64,000 bases of DNA from Maricaulis sp965242785 (GTDB taxonomy: Bacteria; Pseudomonadota; Alphaproteobacteria; Caulobacterales; Maricaulaceae), in assembly GCA_965242785.1 (NCBI GenBank), contig CBDETA010000002.1, positions 1-64,000 on the forward strand. Direction: 5' to 3'. The notes under the pieces are model-generated. The model was given only the letters and a program-made list of their open reading frames with translations, was not told where the DNA came from and searched no databases. The first letter of the stretch is position 1. Every line of letters starts with the position of its first letter. Both the position numbers and the translations under genes were made by a program. This document shows, in pieces, positions 41,420-50,197 of the stretch.

Positions 41420-42931
41420 ATGATCCGTTTCAAGGGTTTCGATACCTCGGGCCTGCTGCGCTCCGTCGCGACGCTTGCCCTTGCCGCCTCGCTGGCCGGG
41501 GTGATGGTTGTGGATGCCGAGGCCCAGCGCCGGAACCGCAATCAGGAAGAAGAGAATGACGGTTCCGAACGGACCTTCTCGGCACGCATTGGCGAGATCG
41601 TGCTGGAAGCGCAGGAATTCCAGAACAATGACCAGTTCCAGCAGTCGATCACGGCGCTGGACCGGGCCCTGGGCATGGGAGACATCAATCCCTACGAACG
41701 CGCTGTTTCGCTGCAGCTGCGGGGCCGGGCCTATTATGAACTCGAGCAGGTAGGCCGGGCCATCCAGGACTGGCAGGCCGCGATCCAGACCGGGGCCATG
41801 ATCACGCCGGAGATCGTCAACCTGCGCATCAATATCGGTCAGCTTCTGATCGCCGAAGGCCGCTATAATGAAGGCATTCGCGAGCTGGAGCAGGCGGTCA
41901 GCGTCGGCGGCGTGGAATCCGTGAACGTCGGGGTGGCCCGCATGCTGGCCCAGGCCTATGGCCAGGCCGAGCGTTTCCGTGAAGGCCTGCCTTGGGCCGA
42001 GCGTTTCTGGAACCTGCGGCCGGCTGCAGAGCGGACCCGCGGCGATTTCTCCCTGATGCTGTTCTACTATCAGCAGCTGAACGATATTCCGGCCCAGTTC
42101 CGCATCATCGAGGGCATGGTTGCCCGCTGGCCCACAGAGAAGAGCAATTGGCGGTCCTATGCGTCCCTGCTTGCTCAGACGGGGCGCGAGCAGGATGCGT
42201 TCGAGGCCAACAAGATCATGTACATCAATGGCATGTTCGACGAGAGCCGTGAGATCGTGGCGCTGGCGCAATACTACTCCTATTACGAGTATCCCTATCG
42301 CGGTGCCATCATTCTCGAGCGCGAACTCAATGCCGGTGCCGTCGAGCGCAACCAGAACAATCTGCAACTGCTCGCCAACATGTGGCGGCAGGCGCGGGAA
42401 TGGGAACGCGCCATTCCGGTTCTGCGCCAGCTGGCCCAGATCACCGGGTCCGGCGACGATTATCTGAAACTGGCCGAGGCCCTGTACCAGGAACGTCAGC
42501 TGGCCGAGGCCGAGGATGCCTTCCAGGAAGCCCTGAACCGTGGCGGTCTGGATCGTCCCGGTACCGCCTGGACGCTGCTGGGCAATGTGCGCCAGGAGCT
42601 GGGCCGGACGGACAGCGCCCTGGCAGCCTTCCGCGAAGGCGCGCGCTATCCCTATTCGCGTACGACGGCGAATGGCTGGATCACCTTCATCACCAACCAG
42701 CGGGCGGCAGCCGCCGACCGGGTCCGCATTCGCGAACGCGTCCGTCAGGATGAGTGCCGCTTTGCCATCGAAGACCTGCGCCAGACAGCTGTGCTGCTGG
42801 GCGATGTCGACGAGAGCGGACGCCTGGTGCTGGATGTGCCGGAGAATTGTTCCGACCTTTACAACCGCTATGGCGAATCCATCCAGGAAGTCGCCGAAGG
42901 CGAGGGTGAGGGCGAGACCGACGCCGGTTGA
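41420..42931 (+). CDS. TPR-repeat periplasmic protein 1
   Basis: A 503-aa protein. Signal peptide (LAASLAGVMVVDAEAQ), then a solenoid of tetratricopeptide-type helices throughout (GRAYYELEQVGRAIQDWQAAI, IGQLLIAEGRYNEGIRELEQA, FQEALNRGGLDRPGTAWTLLG). Two Cys lie in the C-terminal tail. It is paralogous to the next gene, sharing KSNWRSYASLLAQTGREQDAFE, YYSYYEYPYRG and REWERAIPVLR. It probably scaffolds the TonB/ExbB machinery in the periplasm; this is inference from position. AAGGAG is six bases before ATG 41420. Confidence 0.82.
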   Translation: MIRFKGFDTSGLLRSVATLALAASLAGVMVVDAEAQRRNRNQEEENDGSERTFSARIGEIVLEAQEFQNNDQFQQSITALDRALGMGDINPYERAVSLQLRGRAYYELEQVGRAIQDWQAAIQTGAMITPEIVNLRINIGQLLIAEGRYNEGIRELEQAVSVGGVESVNVGVARMLAQAYGQAERFREGLPWAERFWNLRPAAERTRGDFSLMLFYYQQLNDIPAQFRIIEGMVARWPTEKSNWRSYASLLAQTGREQDAFEANKIMYINGMFDESREIVALAQYYSYYEYPYRGAIILERELNAGAVERNQNNLQLLANMWRQAREWERAIPVLRQLAQITGSGDDYLKLAEALYQERQLAEAEDAFQEALNRGGLDRPGTAWTLLGNVRQELGRTDSALAAFREGARYPYSRTTANGWITFITNQRAAAADRVRIRERVRQDECRFAIEDLRQTAVLLGDVDESGRLVLDVPENCSDLYNRYGESIQEVAEGEGEGETDAG

Positions 42932-42956
42932 TCCTTTATCCCACCTTGAAATTGGA

Positions 42957-42992
42957 AACGCCCCGGCCGCCTGGCCGGGGCGTTTTCTTTTC
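42957..42992 (+). terminator. Rho-independent terminator after TPR protein 1
   Basis: A 12-bp stem AACGCCCCGGCC/GGCCGGGGCGTT with loop GCCT (42957-42984), then TTCTTTT. It closes the first part of the TonB locus, so the second TPR/TonB pair probably has its own promoter. Confidence 0.92.
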
Positions 42993-43151
42993 GGCCCTTC
43001 TGGAAACGGCGCGTTCGCGCCCGCAGCGACGAAAGCCCGCTCTGCAACCTGACCGCGCCGCAATCTCGCCCGATTGTGGAGGGAAGCTTTCCAACACATG
43101 ACGTCTTGCACCGGGGCTGGGGAGTTCAGCGTCATGCCTGGGGAGGTGCAT

Positions 43152-44609
43152 ATGAGGGATGCAACACGCACGCGCCGCGTGACGGGCTGGTTGTCCGCCG
43201 TGCTGGCAGGGATCGCTTTGGCCGGACTGTTGCCGGTAAGTGCCAGGGCACAATCGGACGACAGCGAACAAGCGCGTGAGGCCCAATCCATATCCGGCCG
43301 GATCGGTACGCGCATTCTTGAACTGATAGAGCGCGAAGCCGTCGACGACTGGAACGGCGCCTCGGCCGGCTATGCCGAACTGCTCGACCGGTCCGACCTG
43401 ACCGGGTTTGAACGGGCCACCCTGCTCAAGCTCTTCGGGCGCGCCCGCTACGAGCTCGACGACACCACCGGCACGATCGAGGCGTGGCGCAGTGCGATCG
43501 CGCTTGGTGTTCTGCCGGAAGAGGATGCCAACATCCTGCGCGTCAATACCGGACAGATCCTGCTGGCGCAGGGCGAGTTGAGGCCCGGCATCACGCTCAT
43601 AGAGGCCGCCCTGTCCCGCGGGCTCGTGCTGAACTCCGACATCGCCATGCGCCTGGCCCAGGGCTATGGCCAGCTGAACGACGACCGGGCCGGCCTGCGC
43701 TATGCCCAACGGGCCTTTGACCTGGCCGAGGATCCGGGCCGGTCGCACTATTCCATCCTGCTCTACTTCTTCCAGCAGCTGGACCTGGTGCCGCAACAGA
43801 CCGAGCTGATGGCGCAGATGGTGGCGCGCTGGCCCGACGACAAGGCAAACTGGTCCAGCTATGCCTCGCTGCTGGCACGGTCAGGCCGTGAACAGGACGC
43901 CTTCGAGATCAATCGCATCATGTATCTCAACGGCATGCTGACCACGAGCGCCGAGCTGGTGCGTCTGGCCCAGTATTATTCCTACTATGAATACCCCTAT
44001 GGTGGCGCAGGCATGCTCGAGCGGGAGATGAATGCTGGCCGGGTCGATCCGACGCCGGAGAATTTCCAGCAGCTGGCCAATCTCTGGCGCCAGGCGCGTG
44101 AGTGGGACCGGGCCTTGCCGGTGCTGCGTCGGGTGGCCACGTTGACCGGTGCCGGACCGGATTATGAAAAGCTCGGCGAGGCGCTCTACCAGTCAGGCGA
44201 TTTCTCCGAGGCCGAGGCGATGTTCGTCCAGGCGCTCAATCGCGGCGGATTGGACCGGCCCGGCGATACCTGGAGTCTGGTCGGCACGACCCGGGTCGAG
44301 ATGGACGATCTGGAAGGCGCGATCGACGCCTTCGAGCGGGCCCTGGCCTGGGAATACTCCCGCGCTGGCGCGCAAGGCTGGATCGATTTCGTCGAGCGCA
44401 AGATCGCCATCATCAACGATCAGAGGCGGTTCGAGCAGATGACCGCGATCGAGACCTGCCAGCTGCAGATCGAGCGGGACCGCCGGGCTCCCGCGCTGGG
44501 TCCGGAATGGTTCGACAGTGCAGGGCAGCGGATCTTCGATCTGGGGCCGGACTGTCTGGAATATTTCACGCCCTACGGCGTGCTGCGGCCGGAATACGAA
44601 CGGGTCTGA
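43152..44609 (+). CDS. TPR-repeat periplasmic protein 2
   Basis: A 485-aa paralogue of TPR protein 1. It has a signal peptide (cleavage near SARA-Q), then TPR helices with shared blocks: WPDDKANWSSYASLLARSGREQDAFEINRIMYLNGM, QYYSYYEYPYGG, REWDRALPVLRRV and FVQALNRGGLDRPGDTW. ATG 43152 follows GGGGAGG by five bases; the frame is open earlier without a better start. It is followed by a terminator and then a second tonB. The order TPR-TonB here repeats, in reverse, the TonB-TPR of the first part. Confidence 0.82.
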   Translation: MRDATRTRRVTGWLSAVLAGIALAGLLPVSARAQSDDSEQAREAQSISGRIGTRILELIEREAVDDWNGASAGYAELLDRSDLTGFERATLLKLFGRARYELDDTTGTIEAWRSAIALGVLPEEDANILRVNTGQILLAQGELRPGITLIEAALSRGLVLNSDIAMRLAQGYGQLNDDRAGLRYAQRAFDLAEDPGRSHYSILLYFFQQLDLVPQQTELMAQMVARWPDDKANWSSYASLLARSGREQDAFEINRIMYLNGMLTTSAELVRLAQYYSYYEYPYGGAGMLEREMNAGRVDPTPENFQQLANLWRQAREWDRALPVLRRVATLTGAGPDYEKLGEALYQSGDFSEAEAMFVQALNRGGLDRPGDTWSLVGTTRVEMDDLEGAIDAFERALAWEYSRAGAQGWIDFVERKIAIINDQRRFEQMTAIETCQLQIERDRRAPALGPEWFDSAGQRIFDLGPDCLEYFTPYGVLRPEYERV

Positions 44610-44639
44610 GTTTCACTGAAAACTGGCCGCCTGGTTCAT

Positions 44640-44670
44640 GGGGCGAGGGCACAGCTCTCGCCCCTTTTTT
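44640..44670 (+). terminator. Rho-independent terminator after TPR protein 2
   Basis: Stem GGGGCGAG/CTCGCCCC with a nine-base loop (44640-44664), followed by TTTTTT. The next 230 bases before the second tonB contain no gene and should hold its promoter. Confidence 0.9.
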
Positions 44671-44899
44671 ATCCGCCCAGCTCCCGGCCCCAACAACACC
44701 CCCACTTGGCCCCAATTCATCCCGGTTTTGCCCCGGTTTCGCCGGTCAGCGGGGCGATGTTGAAAGCGTGGCGGTTGCCGTGTTGTGGCGCCGCCGCTCC
44801 GGCCGGCCCGGTGTGCGGTTGTCGCCACCGGGGGCTCCGGCCGGATCTGGGGAACTGTCCGGGGCCATGCAGGACCCATCCCGAGGGGAGCCTGTAAAC

Positions 44900-45517
44900 A
44901 TGACAATTGCACTTTCACCCATCAGGACGCCGGTCGTCCTGCCCGTCGCCGCCGCGGTCACGGTCGGCCTGTTTGTTCTCATGAACAATCTGATCGATAT
45001 CGGTCCCGTTGCACCGGACCCGGTGCGCGAATTGCCGCCGATCGAAATCAACTTCGATATCAAGCCGGAAGAACCCCGCGAGCGCATGACGATCGAGGAG
45101 CTCGACCCGGTTGCGCCGCCGCCGCCCTTGCAGCGGCTGGATGTCGACATCGCTCCGGTTGATGCCGTCACCAGCGAGGTGTCCTGGCAATTGCCGCCGG
45201 TCGAGGTCGCCGCGCTGAACCATTCCGGCGGTCTGGTGAATATCGACCGCAACCCGGTGCCGAGCGTGCGCGTACCCCCGGTCTATCCGCCGGCCGCGCT
45301 GAGCCGCGGTCTGGAGGGCCAGTGTTCGATGCTGTTCGACATCACGCCGCAGGGCACGACGACGAATGTGCGGGCGCTGGACTGCACCTCCAGCCTGTTT
45401 GAACGGGCCGCCATCAATTCGGTCAGCCGCTGGCGCTACAATCCGCAGATGCAGGATGGCCAGCCGACCCTGTTCCGCGGGGCCACGACCCAGATCGTGT
45501 TCTCCGTGAGCGAGTAG
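44900..45517 (+). CDS. tonB: TonB-like energy transducer 2
   Basis: A 205-aa protein, the same length as TonB 1. It has an N-terminal helix (VVLPVAAAVTVGLFVLMNN), a linker with PPPPLQRL, and a C-terminal domain SVRVPPVYPPAALSRGLEGQC, FDITPQGTTTNVRALDCTSSLFERAAINSVSRWRYNP. The paired Cys positions match TonB 1. The open frame continues 131 codons upstream, but GAGGGGAG before ATG 44900 and homology to TonB 1 fix the start. It follows its own terminator-bounded unit, so it could be differently regulated from TonB 1. Confidence 0.88.
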   Translation: MTIALSPIRTPVVLPVAAAVTVGLFVLMNNLIDIGPVAPDPVRELPPIEINFDIKPEEPRERMTIEELDPVAPPPPLQRLDVDIAPVDAVTSEVSWQLPPVEVAALNHSGGLVNIDRNPVPSVRVPPVYPPAALSRGLEGQCSMLFDITPQGTTTNVRALDCTSSLFERAAINSVSRWRYNPQMQDGQPTLFRGATTQIVFSVSE

Positions 45518-45530
45518 TACCCCCAACTGA

Positions 45531-45558
45531 AACGGGCGCCCTCGGGCGCCCGTTTTTT
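45531..45558 (+). terminator. Rho-independent terminator after TonB 2
   Basis: Stem AACGGGCGCC/GGCGCCCGTT with loop CTCG (45531-45554), followed by a T run. It closes the TonB locus against the convergent oligopeptidase gene. Confidence 0.92.
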
Positions 45559-45579
45559 CTTTGTGCCTTGAGAGCGGTT

Positions 45580-47838
45580 CTACTCCGCCGCGATGGCCTC
45601 GACCTCGTCATCGGCAAGCCCCACCACCATCAGCGCGAAGGCCCAGTTCAGGGCGGTCTCGCGCAGGCTGTCAAAGCGTCCGGATGCGCCGCCATGGCCG
45701 GCGCCCATATTCATCTGCAGCAGGGTGAGGCCGTTATCCGTGCGCCGATCGCGCAGGCGGGCAACGAATTTGGTCGGCTCCCAATAGGTCACGCGCGGAT
45801 CGGTCAGACCGCCCGTCGCCAGCACGTGCGGATAGTTCATCGCCGTGATCTGGTCATAGGGGCTGTAGGCCTCGATGGTCTGGTAGTCGGCGGTGCTCTC
45901 GATCGGATTGCCCCATTCCGGCCATTCCGGCGGGGTCAGCGGCAGTTCGGCGTCCGACATGGTGTTGAGCACGTCCACGAAGGGCACCGCTGCGATGGCC
46001 CCGGCAAACAGGTCCGGCGCCAGGTTGATCGCCGCCCCGACCAGGAGGCCGCCGGCCGATCCGCCATAGGCGACAATGTCACCGCGCGAGGTGTAACCCT
46101 GCGCGGCCAGCGCTTCGCCGGCGGAGACGAAATCGCGGAAGGTGTTCTCCTTCTGCTCCAGCTTGCCGTCCAGATACCATTGATAGCCATTGGCCATGCC
46201 GCCGCGGATATGCGCCACGGCATAGACCATGCCGCGATCCACCAGCGAGAGCGGGGTGACCCGGAAGGCCGCCGGAATGGTGATCCCGTAGGAGCCATAG
46301 CCATACAGCAGCAGCGGCGCCGAACCGTCGATCGGTGTGTCGCGGTGATGGAGGATCGTCACCGGGATCTGCGCCCCGTCATGCGCCGGCGCCATGATGC
46401 GGCGGACGACATAGTCGTGCGGGTCATGACCGGAGGGAATTTCCTGGCGCTTGCGCAGCACACGCTCGCGGCTGGCCAGGTTGAAGTCATAGGTCTCTTC
46501 CGGCGTCGACGGGCTCTCATAGGAGAAGCGCAGCGTGTCGGTCTCGAACTCGTAACCGGCGGAAATGCCCAGCGAATACGCCTCTTCCTCGAAGGCGATA
46601 TTGTATTCCTCGCCGCTGGCATAATTGTGCACGACAATGCGCGGCAGGGCGTTTTCGCGCTCCATGCGCACCTGCCAGTCGGCAAAGCCGATCACCGAGA
46701 GCACCAGCGTGCCCGGGCGGTGCGGCACCACATCGGTCCAGTTCTCCCGGCCCGGATTGTCCAGCGGGGCGGAGACGATCTTGAAGTCCACCGCGCCGTC
46801 CGCATTGGTGCGGAAGTAGAAACGGTCGCGCGCCTCGGTGAGATAGTATTCCACACCCTCCTCACGCGCCGCGATCAGCTGCGGCTGGGCGGCCGGATCG
46901 TTGGCGTCCAGGATGCGGACCTCGTTGGACGTATGGCCGCCGGCCGAGATGACGACGTGGTTTTCCGCGTCCGACAGGCCGACCGAGACGAAGAAGCCGT
47001 CATCGGGCTCCTCATAGATCAGCTCGCTCGCTCCGCCGGTACGCGACTGGCGATAGACCCGCTTGGAGCGGCCGTTCTCGTCGCGCCATACCCAGTACAG
47101 GGTCTCGCTGTCATTGGCCCAGACAAAATCGCCCGAGCTCTCATCCGTCAGCGTCGCGACGATCGCACCCGTGGCGATCTCCTTGATCCGGATCTCATAG
47201 TATTCCGAGCCGCGCACATCGATGCCGAAGGCGACATACTGATGGTCCGGCGAATGCTCCATGGTGGAGAAGTCGAGATAGTCGAAATCGGCCGCCTCGG
47301 CGTCGCCATCGACCAGCACTTCCTCGTCCCCGGCCGGTTCACCGGTCTCCGGGTCCAACGGGCGGCGGGCATAGATCGGATACTGACCGCCTTCGCGGAA
47401 GCGGGTGTAGTATTCGAAGTCCCCATCGCGTTCGGGAACGGAGCTGTCGTCTTCCTTGATGCGGCCCCGGATCTCCTGGAAGATCCGCTCCTGCAGGTCC
47501 TCGGTCGGCTCCATCACCGCGCTGAGATAGGCGTTCTCCGCATCCAGCAGCGCGCGCACATCCGGGTCCAGAACGGACGGGTCGCGCATCACCTGCTGCC
47601 AGTTGTCATCCTTGATCCACTGGTATTCATCCACCCGGGTAAAGCCGAGTTGTTCGATCTCCACCGGACGCTGTTCCGCACGCGGCGCTTCCAGGGTCTG
47701 GGCGCGCGTGATGAGCTGCGAAGTCGCAGTGGCCGTGGCCGGATTGTGCGAAGTCATGCTGGTCTCCTGACTGCAGGCCGTCAGCGCCAGGGCGGCCAGC
47801 CCTGCGCCGAAGCGCGTGGCAAACGCGTACATTGTCAT
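45580..47838 (-). CDS. Prolyl oligopeptidase family serine protease (oligopeptidase B-like)
   Basis: A 752-aa S9 peptidase. The signal sequence ends with LTAC (Cys22), so it is probably a lipoprotein. It has a beta-propeller domain (about 100-440) and a C-terminal hydrolase domain: LLLYGYGSYGI, HIRGG, YGGSAGGLLVGA (catalytic Ser), the catalytic Asp near DPRVTYWEP, and His in GAGHGG. It cleaves short peptides after basic residues. ATG 47838 follows GGAGGGG by five bases; a longer frame upstream runs into the msrB gene and is rejected. Confidence 0.9.
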   Translation of the reverse strand: MTMYAFATRFGAGLAALALTACSQETSMTSHNPATATATSQLITRAQTLEAPRAEQRPVEIEQLGFTRVDEYQWIKDDNWQQVMRDPSVLDPDVRALLDAENAYLSAVMEPTEDLQERIFQEIRGRIKEDDSSVPERDGDFEYYTRFREGGQYPIYARRPLDPETGEPAGDEEVLVDGDAEAADFDYLDFSTMEHSPDHQYVAFGIDVRGSEYYEIRIKEIATGAIVATLTDESSGDFVWANDSETLYWVWRDENGRSKRVYRQSRTGGASELIYEEPDDGFFVSVGLSDAENHVVISAGGHTSNEVRILDANDPAAQPQLIAAREEGVEYYLTEARDRFYFRTNADGAVDFKIVSAPLDNPGRENWTDVVPHRPGTLVLSVIGFADWQVRMERENALPRIVVHNYASGEEYNIAFEEEAYSLGISAGYEFETDTLRFSYESPSTPEETYDFNLASRERVLRKRQEIPSGHDPHDYVVRRIMAPAHDGAQIPVTILHHRDTPIDGSAPLLLYGYGSYGITIPAAFRVTPLSLVDRGMVYAVAHIRGGMANGYQWYLDGKLEQKENTFRDFVSAGEALAAQGYTSRGDIVAYGGSAGGLLVGAAINLAPDLFAGAIAAVPFVDVLNTMSDAELPLTPPEWPEWGNPIESTADYQTIEAYSPYDQITAMNYPHVLATGGLTDPRVTYWEPTKFVARLRDRRTDNGLTLLQMNMGAGHGGASGRFDSLRETALNWAFALMVVGLADDEVEAIAAE

Positions 47839-47860
47839 AGTCCCCTCCGAGGATTCCGGT

Positions 47861-48268
47861 CTAGCCGTTCTCGTCATCCGGCTTGAAGTCGAGCACAGTT
47901 CCATTGGTGCAATACCGCTGGCCCGTGGGCCGCGGACCGTCCGGGAACACATGGCCCAGATGAGCGCCGCAATTGGCGCAGTGAATCTCCGTCCGCGGCA
48001 GGCGCAGGCGGAAATCGGTCTTGGTCTCCACCGCATCACTGTCCATCACATCATAGAAGGACGGCCAGCCGGAGCCGGACTCATACTTGTGCGCGGCGGA
48101 AAACAGCGGCGCCTCGCAGACGGCGCAGTGATAGCTGCCGTCGCGCTTTTCCGCATTGAGCGGATGGGTGAAGGCGCGCTCGGTGCCTTCCTCGAAGGCG
48201 ATGGCATAGGTCTGCGGGTCCAGCCGGGCCTTCAGCGCGGCAATCTCGTCCTCACTCAGTCGGGGCAT
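47861..48268 (-). CDS. msrB: Peptide methionine-(R)-S-oxide reductase
   Basis: A 135-aa protein. It has two zinc-binding CxxC pairs (C48/C51 in YHCAVCEAPLF; C97/C100 in HCANCGAHLGHVF) and the catalytic Cys120 in RYCTNGTVLDF. The position often holding the resolving Cys is Ser66 (YESGSGWPSF), so recycling may use a different thiol. It repairs R-methionine sulfoxide. Its start region overlaps the 3' end of the MFS gene by 17 bases, indicating co-transcription. Confidence 0.92.
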   Translation of the reverse strand: MPRLSEDEIAALKARLDPQTYAIAFEEGTERAFTHPLNAEKRDGSYHCAVCEAPLFSAAHKYESGSGWPSFYDVMDSDAVETKTDFRLRLPRTEIHCANCGAHLGHVFPDGPRPTGQRYCTNGTVLDFKPDDENG

Positions 48269-49604
48269 CAGAGCTCTCCTGGGTCGCGGGCAGGGCGGTC
48301 GGGAAGGTCGTGCCCCGGCGCACCGACAATATGGGCGTGGTCAGGGAAATGACCAGCAGCACCACGCCCAGGCCGATCATTGGCACCAGGGCGGACCATT
48401 GCGGCCCGAGGCCGCCGATCATGAAGCCCATCAGCACGGCTCCGGCCGGCATGCCGCCGAACAGGCCCAGCTGGTAGACCGACATCACCCGCGCCAGCTT
48501 GTCCGGCGGGGCCTGTTCCTGCACCACCGAGCGCGAAAGCGAAATGGCCACGCCGGCACCCAGGCCCCAGACGAAGACCAGCAGATAGAGCGACCAGAAA
48601 GGCAGGGGCAGGGCAAAAGCCCCGGTTGCCAGTACGGTGATGCACTGGGCCAGGATCAGGGCCCGGCCGGGCTTTTCGATCTGCGGGAAGACGGCCAGCG
48701 CCACATTGGCCAGGAAGGCCCCGACCCAGAAACTCACCATCAGGCTGGCGATCTCCTGGAAGCCGCCGCCATAGGTCTCCCGGATCAAGAGCGGGATCAG
48801 CACCAGGAAGGCGCCGCCCACAACCAGAAGGCCGATGGCGATCATGATCAGCGTCATCGGCATCAGCACCGGCGAATGCACCACGGCCTTCACGCCCTCG
48901 GCGAGGTCGTGCATGGGATGCGCGCTCGACTTGTTCCGCTTCGACCCAAGGCGCGGCAGAAAGGCAGCCGAAAGTCCGCCGATCAACAGGCCGCCGCCCT
49001 GGACCAGGAACAGGGCGCCCGGGCCGGTGAAGGCGGCAATATAGCCCAGCGCCATGCCGGCGATCTGGGCGCCGAACTGTACGGCCGAGGCCATCACCAC
49101 GGCGCGCTGCAGGTCGATCCCGCCATGCCGGGTTCGCGCAGAGATCCGCACGATCGGATTGATGGCACTGTCGCGTGCCGGCATCACGAAACCACCGGCG
49201 ACCCCGATCAGCAGCGCAAAGGACACCATGATCCAGTAGGACAGGCGGTCCGACATCAACAACCCGCCCAGCGTCATCGCGGCGAGGCCGGCGAAAATGT
49301 AGAAATAGAAGATGATGCCGCGCCGGTCCTTGCGCTCGGCCAGGACGCCGGCGAAGGGCAAAAGCATCATCATGGGTGCCGTCAGCGCCGCTTGCGCGAT
49401 CCCCAGCCGCTCCGGTGTCTCGCCCAGTGTGAAGGTGATCACACCGGGAAACAGCGTGGTCTGCAGGCCGAAACCGAAGAACCAGCCGGCAACAAGGACA
49501 AGATAGGCCCCGAAGGGCGGAAGACGAAGATTGCGATTGCCGGCAAGGGGACGAAAGACGGGCAAGTTCGGCGCTCTGCGGCAAAAGTTCTCGATATCGC
49601 GCAT
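48252..49604 (-). CDS. MFS transporter (DUF/Enterobactin-exporter-like group)
   Basis: About 450 aa with 11-12 hydrophobic segments in two halves. The first half begins GAYLVLVAGWFFGFGLQTTLFPGV, the loop 2-3 motif is AERKDRRGIIFYF, and RVMSVYQLGLFGGMPAGAVLMG occurs near the end. It is related to EntS/MFS_3-type exporters; the substrate is unknown. The ATG at 49604 lacks a clear ribosome site; the frame upstream runs into the divergent DoxX gene region and is not used. It probably exports something linked to the downstream msrB only by operon position. Confidence 0.82.
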   Translation of the reverse strand: MRDIENFCRRAPNLPVFRPLAGNRNLRLPPFGAYLVLVAGWFFGFGLQTTLFPGVITFTLGETPERLGIAQAALTAPMMMLLPFAGVLAERKDRRGIIFYFYIFAGLAAMTLGGLLMSDRLSYWIMVSFALLIGVAGGFVMPARDSAINPIVRISARTRHGGIDLQRAVVMASAVQFGAQIAGMALGYIAAFTGPGALFLVQGGGLLIGGLSAAFLPRLGSKRNKSSAHPMHDLAEGVKAVVHSPVLMPMTLIMIAIGLLVVGGAFLVLIPLLIRETYGGGFQEIASLMVSFWVGAFLANVALAVFPQIEKPGRALILAQCITVLATGAFALPLPFWSLYLLVFVWGLGAGVAISLSRSVVQEQAPPDKLARVMSVYQLGLFGGMPAGAVLMGFMIGGLGPQWSALVPMIGLGVVLLVISLTTPILSVRRGTTFPTALPATQESSDAPTE

Positions 49605-49691
49605 CCGTGACTTCGGGCGCGTTTTGACTTGGTCTATCTCTAGCAAGTGGGCGCTGGTAAGCAAGCCGGGGTCGCAAGATGGAGGCGTGGC

Positions 49692-50132
49692 ATGCATTGG
49701 CTGAAAACCGGACTGACCCTGCTCCTGGGTCTCTTCATGATCTTCATGGGCCTGCAGAAATTCGGTCCCGCCAATCCGGTCTTCCAGTTCATCGCCGAAC
49801 AGTCCGGCATGGCCCTGTTCGAACCGGCCGTGCGCATTGCCACCGGCGTGCTGGAAATGCTGGCCGGGCTGATGCTGCTGGGCAGCCTGTCGATCAAGCG
49901 CTTGCGGATCTATGGCGCGGGACTGAGCCTGGCGGTGATTGCCGGCGCGGTGATCTTCCACCTCTCGCCCTGGCTGGGCATTTCCGCGCCGGTCGCCTTC
50001 GCTCCGGACGGCAGCTATCAGCATTCTCCCATGCTATTCGTGATGGCGTTGGTCTTCGGGGCTGCGGCTGCGGTGCTGGCCTGGCTGGAACGGGAAAACC
50101 TGCCAATTGTGGGCAAGCGCCCGGGCGATTGA
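49692..50132 (+). CDS. DoxX-like membrane protein
   Basis: A 146-aa protein with four hydrophobic helices. The start HWLKTGLTLLLGLFMIFMGLQKFG and ATGVLEMLAGLMLLG are DoxX-like; the end has FVMALVFGAAAAVLAWLERENLP. It is an uncharacterised inner-membrane protein. ATG 49692 follows GGAGG by six bases. It is divergent from the MFS gene; TTGACT at about 49626 may be part of the promoter between them. Confidence 0.75.
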   Translation: MHWLKTGLTLLLGLFMIFMGLQKFGPANPVFQFIAEQSGMALFEPAVRIATGVLEMLAGLMLLGSLSIKRLRIYGAGLSLAVIAGAVIFHLSPWLGISAPVAFAPDGSYQHSPMLFVMALVFGAAAAVLAWLERENLPIVGKRPGD

Positions 50133-50197
50133 CCGCACGATTCATTAACGCCCCCGCGGCATGCTGCTGGCTGACCTGAACCCCGGGACCCGTTTGC

